Below, one piece after another: positions 26,558 through 34,128 of a stretch of DNA of 64,000 nt. A program made the translations under genes and the position numbers. The first letter of the stretch is position 1, and every line of letters begins with the position of its first letter. Under the pieces are notes generated by a model. It saw nothing but the letters and a program-made list of their open reading frames with translations. It was not told where the DNA came from and did not search any database. Source of the stretch: Nitrospira sp. (GTDB lineage Bacteria; Nitrospirota; Nitrospiria; Nitrospirales; Nitrospiraceae); NCBI GenBank assembly GCA_024998565.1, contig JACOEM010000010.1, forward strand, positions 62,001 to 126,000, in the 5' to 3' direction.

Positions 26558-28471
26558 CTAGGAGGGGGCTTTGAAGAACAGCACAGAGAGCGGGGGCAGC
26601 GTCATGGCCAACGAGTGGGTTCGATCGAGTGCCGGAATGGGTTCAGCCGAGAGGCCGCCGAGATTTCCAAGGCCGGTGCCGCCATACATGGATGCGTCGC
26701 TGTTCAACAGTTCTTTCCAATAGCCGCCTTGTGGGACCCCGACGCGATATTGCAGTCGTGGAACCGGCGTAAAATTACAGACGACGGCGATGTGTTGCTG
26801 TGGCGTCCGTCCGTGCCGCAAAAGACTGATGACCCCGGCATCCACGTCCTGGCAGTCGATCCACTCGAACCCTCGCGGGTCGAAATCGAATTCATGCAGC
26901 GCCGGCTCTGTCCGGTAGAGATGATTCAGGTCGGCGACCCACCGTTGCAGCCCTTGATGGGGCTGGTACTGCAGTAGGTTCCAATCGATGCTGTCGTCGT
27001 GGGCCCATTCGCGCCACTGGCCGATTTCACCACCCATGAAAATCAGCTTCTTGGCGGCTTGCGCATACATGTAACCGAACAGGGCCCGCAGGTTGGCGAA
27101 TTTTTGCCAATCGTCGCCGGGCATTTTGCCCAGGAGCGAGCCCTTCCCGTGCACGACTTCGTCGTGCGACAGCGGAAGTAAAAAGTTCTCCTGGAACGCG
27201 TACAGCATGCGGAAAGTGAGGTTCCGGTGGTGATGTTTCCGGTACACGGGGTCCAGCGCCATGTACTCCAGCGTGTCATGCATCCACCCCATGTCCCATT
27301 TCATGCCGAAGCCCAAACCTCCTGCATACGTCGGGCGTGACACGGACGGCCAGGAGGTGGATTCTTCTGCAAAGGTCTGCACGTCCGGATGGCGTCGATA
27401 GATTTCTTCGTTGAGTTGCCGTAAGAAGGTGATGGCCTCCAGGTTTTCCCGGCCGCCATGCCGGTTGGGAATCCACTCGCCTTCTTTTCGGGAATAATCC
27501 AGATACAGCATCGACGCGACGGCATCCACTCGCAGCCCGTCGGCATGGTATTGCTCCAGCCAGAAGAGGGCGCTGCTGATCAGAAAGCTGCGGACTTCGT
27601 TACGACTGTAGTTGAACACCGCCGTCCCCCAATCGGGATGGAGGCCCTGGCGGGGGTCCGCATGTTCGAAGAGGTGGCTGCCGTCGAATCGACTGAGCCC
27701 GTGTTCATCGGTCGGAAAATGGGACGGCACCCAATCCAGAATGACTCCGATATCGTGCTGGTGGAGCTGGTCGATGAGGTACATGAGGTCCTGCGGCGTC
27801 CCATAGTTGCCGGAGGGAGCAAAGTACCCGGTCGTTTGATAGCCCCAAGAGCCAAAGAAGGGATGGTCCATCAGGGGCAGAAACTCCACATGAGTGAAGC
27901 CCAATCGCTGCACGTACTCGATCAGTTTCGGGGCAGCTTCGCGATAGCTGAGGGAGCGGTTGCCTTCGCCGGGAACCCGCATCCATGAGCCGAGATGGAC
28001 TTCGTAGATGCTGATCGGGGCATCCAGCGCATTGTGCCGCGCACGAGTGTGCATCCAGCTGCCGTCCCGCCAGGTGTAATCGAGATTCCAGACCACGGAT
28101 GCGGATTTCGGCGGAATTTCGTTCAGTCGTGCGAACGGGTCTGTTTTAATGAGTACCGCACCATGGTGCCGCGAGCGGATGTGAAATTTGTACAGTGCGC
28201 CGACTCCCACGCCGGGGACGAACCCTTCCCAGATGCCAGAAAATTGACAGGGGTGGAGTGGGTGGCGAGCGGGGTCCCAATGGTTGAACGTCCCGAAAAC
28301 TGAGACCTGCTCAGCTTCCGGTGCCCACACGGCAAAGTACGTGCCCTCGACACCTTGCATGGTCGCGGGATGCGCGCCGAGTTTATCGTACAGGTGGAAA
28401 TGAGAACCTTCGTTAAAGAGGTACAGGTCGTCCGCCGTGAGCAGACTATGGTTTTCGCCCGTACGGGTCAT
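26558..28471 (-). CDS. glgB: 1,4-alpha-glucan branching enzyme
   Basis: 637-residue glycogen branching enzyme (GH13). It cuts alpha-1,4-glucan and re-attaches the piece through alpha-1,6 bonds. The CBM48-like N-domain is seen in [28 protein letters not shown]. In the barrel are [23 protein letters not shown], the nucleophile region [19 protein letters not shown], the acid/base [11 protein letters not shown] and the transition-state Asp in [16 protein letters not shown]. The start is uncertain: the frame extends to 28,591, but the chosen ATG at 28,471 gives a typical length. No other glycogen gene is adjacent. Confidence 0.93.
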   Translation of the reverse strand: MTRTGENHSLLTADDLYLFNEGSHFHLYDKLGAHPATMQGVEGTYFAVWAPEAEQVSVFGTFNHWDPARHPLHPCQFSGIWEGFVPGVGVGALYKFHIRSRHHGAVLIKTDPFARLNEIPPKSASVVWNLDYTWRDGSWMHTRARHNALDAPISIYEVHLGSWMRVPGEGNRSLSYREAAPKLIEYVQRLGFTHVEFLPLMDHPFFGSWGYQTTGYFAPSGNYGTPQDLMYLIDQLHQHDIGVILDWVPSHFPTDEHGLSRFDGSHLFEHADPRQGLHPDWGTAVFNYSRNEVRSFLISSALFWLEQYHADGLRVDAVASMLYLDYSRKEGEWIPNRHGGRENLEAITFLRQLNEEIYRRHPDVQTFAEESTSWPSVSRPTYAGGLGFGMKWDMGWMHDTLEYMALDPVYRKHHHRNLTFRMLYAFQENFLLPLSHDEVVHGKGSLLGKMPGDDWQKFANLRALFGYMYAQAAKKLIFMGGEIGQWREWAHDDSIDWNLLQYQPHQGLQRWVADLNHLYRTEPALHEFDFDPRGFEWIDCQDVDAGVISLLRHGRTPQQHIAVVCNFTPVPRLQYRVGVPQGGYWKELLNSDASMYGGTGLGNLGGLSAEPIPALDRTHSLAMTLPPLSVLFFKAPS

Positions 28472-28690
28472 CCCTTGCGAGATGGAATCGAGCTGTTCGC
28501 CGGGGCGATGATTGACGAGTGGATCCACACGTGCAGAGTACTGTGGTTGAGGGCAGATCGTCAATCGGCCGGCGGTTCGGTCGGCCGGCAATATTTTCGA
28601 TTGCGAGACTCTTCGGGATCTTGCTCCAGACTAGTGACACCTCTCGATCAAGTATGGTATGAATCTACCCGCTCGTACGGAATTCTCTTC

Positions 28691-28768
28691 GTCCCCATCG
28701 TCTAGCCTGGCCTAGGACATTGCCCTTTCAAGGCAGTAACACGGGTTCAAATCCCGTTGGGGACACCA
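28691..28768 (+). tRNA. tRNA-Glu (UUC anticodon)
   Basis: Complete cloverleaf: acceptor stem gtcccca (28,691-28,697) with tggggac (28,758-28,764), anticodon ttc at 28,727-28,729 in loop ctttcaa, T-arm cgggttcaaatcccg, discriminator A and encoded CCA at 28,766-28,768. Its 3' end is the integration site of the mobile element, and integration leaves it intact. Confidence 0.95.
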
Positions 28769-30411
28769 CCGACAACGGAGCAGCCTTCTTGAGCAGAATT
28801 CAGGGGGGCGAGCGTTTCAGGTAGGAGCGGCAGGTAGCTGCCGGTTCCGGTCACACGATACTCCTTCCGATCCTCCTCACGAATTGCCTCACAGCGCAAC
28901 GGATGTTCCATCAGGGTTCGGAGTAATCGCCGGGCTGTGGAGATATGGCGGTCCAGGAGGCCTCTGAGGTCCGAGAATCGCGCTTTCAGCTCCCGCTTGA
29001 GCCGAGCCTCATCGAGGGAGGCAATCTGGTCAGCAGCGGTCAATTGCTCAAGTTCTCGAACCAGGCTTTTCTTCCGTGTCTCTTCTGCCCTCAGCTTGGC
29101 AAGGAGAGGGTCCATTGGTTGCCCCTTGGCAATGGCGTCAACGAGATTCCCCTCGTAGGCTTCGATCAGGGACAGCTCCCGCTGGATGTCCGTCTGCCGA
29201 TCGAGCTTCTTTTCTTCTCCAGCCCTATGCCGTGCCAGGGCCTTCTCGACGGCGACTTTGATCATCTCCTCAGCGACGGCTTCATGCAGTGACTTGAGGA
29301 CGATCTGATCGAGGTATTCCTGTTCGACCAGGAGGGAGTTCTTACAGATCGAGGAACCCCTGGTTTTGTAATACGAGCAGCCGTAGAAGCGCCCCTTCCG
29401 GCGGTGATAGTCTTGGCCCACAATGGTCATAGGGCCGCCACAATGCGCACACCGGGCCATGCCGGTCAGGAGATACTTGGAGTCCTGGTCTCTGAACGCC
29501 GAACGGCCTTTCCCCTTCGATTTAGCTAGGCGGGCTTGGACCGACTCCCATATGTCCGGCTCAATGATTCGGAGGTCCGGGGCTTCGACCCTAACCCAGT
29601 CTTTCTCCTCGCGTTGCCGTCTCCGTTTGGTGCCGCCTCGGATGACCTTTTCCAGTTGGCCGTAGACAATCTGACCCTGATAGAGCTCCCGGTGAAGAAT
29701 CTCACGAACGGCGGAGGGAGCCCACCCTCGGGGACTTTGCCGAGGGGCGGGGATGTGCTCCTCGTTGAGGCGCTTGGCGATGCGGGTAATGCCCAGGCCA
29801 CCGGCATACATGTCGAAGATCTGCCGGAGAATGGCCGCTTCGGTCTGATTGACGATCCGCAGCACATGAAGCCGATGTCCCTCAGCGGAGAGGACTTCCC
29901 GATTGTCGTAGCCGTAGGTCTTGCCGCCCGTCACATGGCCAGCCTTGGCCTTGCGAAGCATGGCGTCGGCGGTGCGCTGCTTGGCTCGCTCCCGCTCCAT
30001 CTCAGAGGCAAAGTTGGCGAGGGAGAGCATCACCTTATCCATGGCATTGTCGAGCGTCCGCTCGCGATCTTCGAGGTAGAAGAACACCCGGACTCCGGCA
30101 TCCATAATCTGCTTGAGCGCGTAGGATGTTTCGATCGATTCACGACCGAGCCGGGATTCCTCGCTCATGATGAGGACCTGAAATAGCGGCCGAGGCTTGA
30201 GCGCATTCATGAGACGGATGAAGCCAGGACGCTTCACAAACTCAGCCCCGCTGATGCCGTCGTCGACGAAGATCAGTTCTTCGGGAACGGTCCAGCCTTT
30301 CTTCAGGGCATAGGCTTTCGCGTGCTCGATCTGGCGGGCGACGGATTTCTCTTCGTCACTCACCCCGGTCTGTTCGGTTGATTTACGGGCGTAGATGGCG
30401 GCAGCGATCAT
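28747..30411 (-). CDS. Large serine recombinase (integrase)
   Basis: 554-residue serine recombinase. The catalytic domain has the nucleophile Ser in AIYARKSTEQ (about residue 11) and the arginine cluster in MSEESRLGRESIE. The recombinase domain contains GKTYGYDNREV to RLNEEHIPAPRQSPRGWAPSAVREIL. A zinc ribbon (CAHCGGPM, then CSYYKTRGSSIC) and a coiled coil (about 395-480) follow. It lies at the tRNA end of the element. Its last residues (GGVPNGI) and stop codon are read from the complement of the tRNA-Glu 3' end, so the integrated gene takes its stop from the host. It overlaps the upstream small gene by four bases. Confidence 0.93.
   Translation of the reverse strand: MIAAAIYARKSTEQTGVSDEEKSVARQIEHAKAYALKKGWTVPEELIFVDDGISGAEFVKRPGFIRLMNALKPRPLFQVLIMSEESRLGRESIETSYALKQIMDAGVRVFFYLEDRERTLDNAMDKVMLSLANFASEMERERAKQRTADAMLRKAKAGHVTGGKTYGYDNREVLSAEGHRLHVLRIVNQTEAAILRQIFDMYAGGLGITRIAKRLNEEHIPAPRQSPRGWAPSAVREILHRELYQGQIVYGQLEKVIRGGTKRRRQREEKDWVRVEAPDLRIIEPDIWESVQARLAKSKGKGRSAFRDQDSKYLLTGMARCAHCGGPMTIVGQDYHRRKGRFYGCSYYKTRGSSICKNSLLVEQEYLDQIVLKSLHEAVAEEMIKVAVEKALARHRAGEEKKLDRQTDIQRELSLIEAYEGNLVDAIAKGQPMDPLLAKLRAEETRKKSLVRELEQLTAADQIASLDEARLKRELKARFSDLRGLLDRHISTARRLLRTLMEHPLRCEAIREEDRKEYRVTGTGSYLPLLPETLAPLNSAQEGCSVVGGVPNGI
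28752..28769 (+). repeat. Left attachment site (18-bp direct repeat)
   Basis: tcccgttggggacaccac, the last part of tRNA-Glu plus one base, recurs exactly at 59,292-59,309. It marks the left boundary of the integrated element. The recombinase stop codon lies just outside its left edge. Confidence 0.88.
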
Positions 30412-30599
30412 TCTTCACCTAGGTATGCCGTGGCAGCAGTATTATCTGCTCTCAATAAAGTGTCAATGGGTCGAAATGTGCCAAGTTTTGGGAACTGTTT
30501 TAGGTCCTCTAGGACCAGATCGGCGAGAATGTCCGTAACGCAGTCGAATACCTCAGGTGGGCATTTGATGCTGTCTGTACGAGCATTCCGACGTATCAT
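30408..30599 (-). CDS. Hypothetical 63-residue protein upstream of recombinase
   Basis: Small protein starting MIRRNARTDSIKCPPEVFDC, mostly helical and acidic, ending AATAYLGEE. Its stop overlaps the recombinase start (ATGA), and its ATG lies 10 bases after the stop of the DnaC-like gene, so it is inside the operon. It might be a recombination directionality factor by position, but nothing in the sequence shows that. Confidence 0.6.
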   Translation of the reverse strand: MIRRNARTDSIKCPPEVFDCVTDILADLVLEDLKQFPKLGTFRPIDTLLRADNTAATAYLGEE

Positions 30600-30609
30600 G
30601 CTAACGTTC

Positions 30610-31407
30610 TCAGAGTGGTACGCGGATTCCTCGCTGGGAAGGCCAAGTGAACGCCAATGCATGGCCGCCGTCACGGAAACGGTCCATAACTCGTTCCCCA
30701 ACTACTTCAACGCATTCCGTAATTGTGAGATTTGCTATCAGAACAGTCGGATGAAGTGCGTTGTAGCGACTATTAACGATTTCTGTGAGGATCGTTTTTT
30801 CGGTCGGACTGCCAAACTGCACTCCGATTTCATCGACGACTAGTAAGGGTAGGGCGCTCAAGCGTTGATATACGAGCGATTCAGATTCAATAGCATCGGG
30901 GTTCCAAGTGGCCTTAACTCGACGCAGAAGATTCATCACTGTGTAGAAATGGGCAGATCTGGCACCGTGTTGATTGAGCCAGTAATTGACCAGCGAGGCT
31001 CCGAGCAGCGTTTTGGCTGTTCCAATGCCTCCGAGGAAGAGCAGCCCAGGACTCGATCGCCATTCGCCGTCAATGAAGCTCCGAAGCTGCTTCGCGACTT
31101 GTTTTTGAGCTGGTGTTTCTTCCTGAAAATCATCCAAGGAAGCGTGCAGGTATCGCTCCGGTACTCCAGCCTGTCGTCTCAACCGTACCCGCGTGCTGAA
31201 GTCTTTGAGATTGTTATCAGGGGGTTGCCCCGTGCTGTGTGCTTCAAGACAAGCCGGACATTGACCCTTCACAGAGATGGTTTTCCCAGCGATAGTGATG
31301 GCTTCCATCGCTACATCTAAACCATGCAGTTCACAATGCTGACTAGAAGCTGCCGGCTGCATAGTCTTTGTCAGCAAAACCGGAACGACGCTGCCAACTT
31401 TTTCCAT
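30610..31407 (-). CDS. DnaC/IstB-like helicase loader ATPase
   Basis: 265-residue AAA+ ATPase of the DnaC/DnaI type, which loads replicative helicase. A Cys pair (GQCPACLEAH) with upstream HCELHG suggests an N-terminal zinc site. The ATPase core has Walker A LFLGGIGTAKTLLGASL and Walker B LPLLVVDEIGVQF. The start at 31,407 is set by AAGGAG upstream and overlaps the 3' end of the initiator-like gene. A replication role for the excised element is inferred; IS21-type IstB is less likely because no IstA transposase is present. Confidence 0.82.
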   Translation of the reverse strand: MEKVGSVVPVLLTKTMQPAASSQHCELHGLDVAMEAITIAGKTISVKGQCPACLEAHSTGQPPDNNLKDFSTRVRLRRQAGVPERYLHASLDDFQEETPAQKQVAKQLRSFIDGEWRSSPGLLFLGGIGTAKTLLGASLVNYWLNQHGARSAHFYTVMNLLRRVKATWNPDAIESESLVYQRLSALPLLVVDEIGVQFGSPTEKTILTEIVNSRYNALHPTVLIANLTITECVEVVGERVMDRFRDGGHALAFTWPSQRGIRVPL

Positions 31408-31981
31408 TGGGCTTCTCCTTCGGCTTGTACTGATGAGCGACCGGCGCAACCGAATCATTGTTCGGTTCCGGCTCCCGCTCAGGCTCCTTTTCCTGGATCT
31501 CGCATAGTTTCGGCTTAGCATCTGGGGTGGCATCTTTGAAGGCATCCCAGATGCCATCGCCCATGGCATCTCTGAAGTTCTTCGACCGCGATTGGAGGTA
31601 GTGTCGACACCGCTGGATTAAGTGTCGTTTCTGCTGGCACTCAGGGAGCAGGTCTAGCGCTACGACCCAAGCCTTGATGACTGAGTTCGGGCCTTCCGGT
31701 TCGTTGTAGCGGAGAAAGTTTGGGATGCCGATCCAAGAGGCAGTGTCGCAAGCCTCCACGATTCCCAGATCCATACATTCTTTTGCCGCGGCGGTGAATC
31801 GCTTTGCTCCCCATCCCAATTCAGCCGCGAGTCCGGGAAGGGTCCCGCGCATTGCACCCAAACTGGTCATGTGGGGATGAGTCAGGAAAAAAAGAAATGC
31901 GAGTTTGCCGTCGTCGGATAATGCTCGAAACTTTTCGTCGTTCCAGATTCGGGGGTCAATTTTCCTATATCGTGCTGCCAC
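31343..31981 (-). CDS. Replication initiator-like protein
   Basis: 212-residue protein whose opening MAARYRKIDPRIWNDEKFRALSDDGKLAFLFFLTHPHMTSLGAM is typical of phage/plasmid replication proteins with a winged-helix N-domain (DnaD/RepA-like). The C-terminal third is charged and Pro-rich. GTG start at 31,981 after a GAGG ribosome site. It overlaps the helicase loader gene by 65 bases, a common arrangement in phage-type replication modules. Confidence 0.65.
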   Translation of the reverse strand: MAARYRKIDPRIWNDEKFRALSDDGKLAFLFFLTHPHMTSLGAMRGTLPGLAAELGWGAKRFTAAAKECMDLGIVEACDTASWIGIPNFLRYNEPEGPNSVIKAWVVALDLLPECQQKRHLIQRCRHYLQSRSKNFRDAMGDGIWDAFKDATPDAKPKLCEIQEKEPEREPEPNNDSVAPVAHQYKPKEKPNGKSWQRRSGFADKDYAAGSF

Positions 31982-32072
31982 TTAGATCCTCACCTATTAA
32001 GGTCGCGTTGCTGCGCAGGCGACTTCCGCTTCTTCACGTGATCGTCTCGCCTCCTTATCCAGGTCGCAACAA

Positions 32073-32137
32073 AGCAAAAAGCCAGAACAGTCATGACAGA
32101 GAGTCCGCTTGCTCTCTGCGACATGACCGTCCTGGCT
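32073..32137 (-). terminator. Rho-independent terminator
   Basis: Long imperfect hairpin, arms 32,080-32,103 and 32,112-32,137 (agccagaacagtcatg against catgaccgtcctggct, plus agagag against ctctct), followed on the minus strand by a T-rich tail (GGCTTTTTGCTTTG). It ends the transcript of the genes at 32,208-33,011 and separates it from the replication genes. Confidence 0.75.
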
Positions 32138-32207
32138 TCACTTACTGTGCCCCTGGCTTACTTTGTAGCCGATTTGGCTACTTCGCTAACTCAGGTCGAT
32201 CTGTTTT

Positions 32208-32384
32208 CTAGACTAATGTAACGCCGCCTCTTGGCGTAACCTTAATGATGTATTCCTTTCCGGTGGCTCTTGCATTATTGACGGGAATCACTCGAATGAC
32301 TCTTGGTACGGCAAAGTCAATTTCAATCCGTTGAACGTCACAACTAATTCGGACGGTCTTAACGTTCGATGCCGGCTGGTCCAT
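32208..32384 (-). CDS. Hypothetical 58-residue protein
   Basis: Small frame MDQPASNVKTVRISCDVQRI... ending RGGVTLV, predicted all-beta and basic. AAGGAG precedes the ATG with ideal spacing. It follows the gene at 32,397-33,011 by 12 bases and lies before the terminator at 32,073. No recognised family. Confidence 0.65.
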   Translation of the reverse strand: MDQPASNVKTVRISCDVQRIEIDFAVPRVIRVIPVNNARATGKEYIIKVTPRGGVTLV

Positions 32385-32396
32385 GATCTTTCTCCT

Positions 32397-33011
32397 TTAG
32401 TTCTGGCCTATTTGTTTTCGTGAAGGACGGGGCGTAGTTGCCTTTTCGATGTCATGGTCCGCTTTGACATCTTTTGAGCCTTTCTTCGCCCGGTACTCAC
32501 GCTTCATTTGGCGATTCCTGCAACGTGCAGAGCACCAACGCTGTTCGCGTTGGCGAGGTTCAAAGAGCTGTCGGCATGCGGAGCAAAATAGCGGGCGAAT
32601 ATATGGCAACCCAGAACGCACTTTCGAGATCCTTGCAATAACTTGCTTGTAGGCATCAGTTAAAGGTTCATGCGGGTTGTTCTTCATGCAATTAATTAGG
32701 AAGGATGACAGCGGGAGTGAGATGTCCGATTGTGGAAGTAGCTCCTCGTGCTCTAAGTCGCGACCTATCCAGATTCGCGCCTTCGCCCAGTCTTTGTCGG
32801 TCAGAGTGTCGTCAAGCCACTTGTTGACGAACTCCTTATATGACTCCCAGTGATTGTCTAGTGCGTCCATCATCTTTGGGAGAATTTTGCGAATCGCGTT
32901 GGCTGATCGAGTCAGGCGTCCAGCGTGTTCATAGGCAATCATGTAAAGCTCGTCATTATTTTTTGCATTGTAGAGGCGGAGCCACCACTCATCATTCCGC
33001 GTCTCGGTCAT
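32397..33011 (-). CDS. Hypothetical zinc-finger (CGNR-like) protein
   Basis: 204-residue protein. The N-terminal two thirds are helical (EWWLRLYNAKNNDELYMIAYEHAGRLTRSANAIRK). The C-terminal part has a four-Cys motif LFCSACRQLFEPRQREQRWCSARCRNRQMKREYRAKK, the CxxC-x(14)-CxxxC pattern of CGNR-type DNA-binding zinc fingers, followed by a basic tail. AAGGAGG precedes the ATG at 33,011. Probably a regulator of the element; the operator-like repeat at 33,075 lies just upstream. Confidence 0.65.
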   Translation of the reverse strand: MTETRNDEWWLRLYNAKNNDELYMIAYEHAGRLTRSANAIRKILPKMMDALDNHWESYKEFVNKWLDDTLTDKDWAKARIWIGRDLEHEELLPQSDISLPLSSFLINCMKNNPHEPLTDAYKQVIARISKVRSGLPYIRPLFCSACRQLFEPRQREQRWCSARCRNRQMKREYRAKKGSKDVKADHDIEKATTPRPSRKQIGQN

Positions 33012-33067
33012 TTTCACACCTCCTTGGTCATGTCGGACTCGGCGCTCTCAGCAGTGTCGAAAGCATA

Positions 33068-33116
33068 TGTATCAGACTGTCTGCAATGCTGTCAATATAA
33101 TAGTGTGGACAGTCTA
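33068..33116 (-). promoter_or_regulatory. Candidate promoter with operator-like inverted repeat
   Basis: Half-sites agactgtc (33,075-33,082) and gacagtct (33,109-33,116) form an inverted repeat. On the minus strand TTGACA (complement of 33,091-33,096), 17 bases, then ATACAT (complement of 33,068-33,073) read as -35/-10 for the zinc-finger gene. The repeat straddles the promoter, as a repressor site would. Confidence 0.5.
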
Positions 33117-33223
33117 CAATGATATATGGTAGTAGATGTTGACGGTGGAGGTTCCGGGAAGATTCGGTTCGGCATCAAGCTGCGATGGGGCGCAGTTCTG
33201 CTGACTTTTCTGGAAGGGCATAC

Positions 33224-33763
33224 ATGGTGAGTGATTGCGCAAGTGAGGCTGCGAAGGTCTGGCTTGAAATCGAATCAACAGTGAAGCGCTTGTCCCGTAC
33301 GTGGCTGGAGAAGGCTGGCTATTACACGAATGCGGATGAGTGCAGTGATGTGATCGGGGAAGTCCGAGTTAGGTTCCTCGCTTCGTTCAAACCTGATAAA
33401 TCGCGCAATCTTCCATCAACGCTAGCCTACGCGCGCAGGTGCTGCCTGTCCGCAGCTCGAAGACTGTCCCCCCAAAACGACTTGGCTACGTATGCCGTGC
33501 GTGGATTCACTGAGATGTCGAATGTTGCTTGTGAAATAGGGAAAGACGAGGGATGCGCCAACGCGCCAGCCTTAGCAGATCTTTCACCAAAGTTAAGCAA
33601 GCGAATCAGTTGGTTTGCCGCACATCCAGCGCAAGTGTCTCCGCAGGTGAGGTTAAAACTCCGCCTGGAAATCAGTGCACATATTCGAACTGTAAGAGGA
33701 CAAGCCACCCACAGTAGGGATACCAATATCTATGAAAAGCATTGTGCAGAGAGAGGCGAGTAG
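33224..33763 (+). CDS. Hypothetical protein, sigma-like N-terminal region
   Basis: 179-residue protein on the strand opposite its neighbours. The segment WLEKAGYYTNADECSDVIGEVRVRFLASFKPDKSRNLPSTLAYARRCCLSAARRL has the look of a sigma-70 region 2 helix pair, but no region 4 is evident. The rest, with KLSKRISWFAAHPAQVSPQVRLKLRLEI, is unassigned. The ATG at 33,224 follows GGAAGG. It is divergent from the zinc-finger gene and followed by another unknown gene. Confidence 0.5.
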   Translation: MVSDCASEAAKVWLEIESTVKRLSRTWLEKAGYYTNADECSDVIGEVRVRFLASFKPDKSRNLPSTLAYARRCCLSAARRLSPQNDLATYAVRGFTEMSNVACEIGKDEGCANAPALADLSPKLSKRISWFAAHPAQVSPQVRLKLRLEISAHIRTVRGQATHSRDTNIYEKHCAERGE

Positions 33764-33792
33764 AAGTAATTTTATCAAACAGGAGGAGCAAA

Positions 33793-34128
33793 ATGGATAT
33801 CGTAAAGTGGTTTAAGTGCTATCTCGTCCGCCGGGAATTGGGGCATACGATGCATGAGGTTAGATCTGCGCGGAAACGAGTAGGAAAAATGGCGAAAAAG
33901 GTGGAGCAACTTATGATTAAGTATGGGACAACGCCTGAGGACGTGAAGTTTGCAGGCCTTCTTTTTGACAATTGCAACCGCTTGGCTGAAGTTGTTTACA
34001 CACTAAAGCCGTATTCGCCACCACCAAATCTCATGGAGCTAATTGATGACATAAAGGAAATGTCGCAGCTTGAGCGGGTCCTCATGGCCAGACAGGTAAT
34101 CCAGTCAGAAGATCTAGCGGCTAAATGA
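33793..34128 (+). CDS. Hypothetical helical protein
   Basis: 111-residue protein predicted to be nearly all helix (HEVRSARKRVGKMAKKVEQLMIKYG, then LMELIDDIKEMSQLERVLMARQVI). CAGGAGGAG precedes the ATG at 33,793. It ends inside the 3' end of the convergent relaxase gene, overlapping by 15 bases. No family recognised. Confidence 0.6.
   Translation: MDIVKWFKCYLVRRELGHTMHEVRSARKRVGKMAKKVEQLMIKYGTTPEDVKFAGLLFDNCNRLAEVVYTLKPYSPPPNLMELIDDIKEMSQLERVLMARQVIQSEDLAAK

Noticed and set aside
30610-31407. IS21-type transposition gene istB
   Set aside because: The ATPase resembles IstB as well as DnaC, but there is no IstA transposase or IS21-like terminal repeat, and an initiator-like gene overlaps it, so a replication loader fits better.
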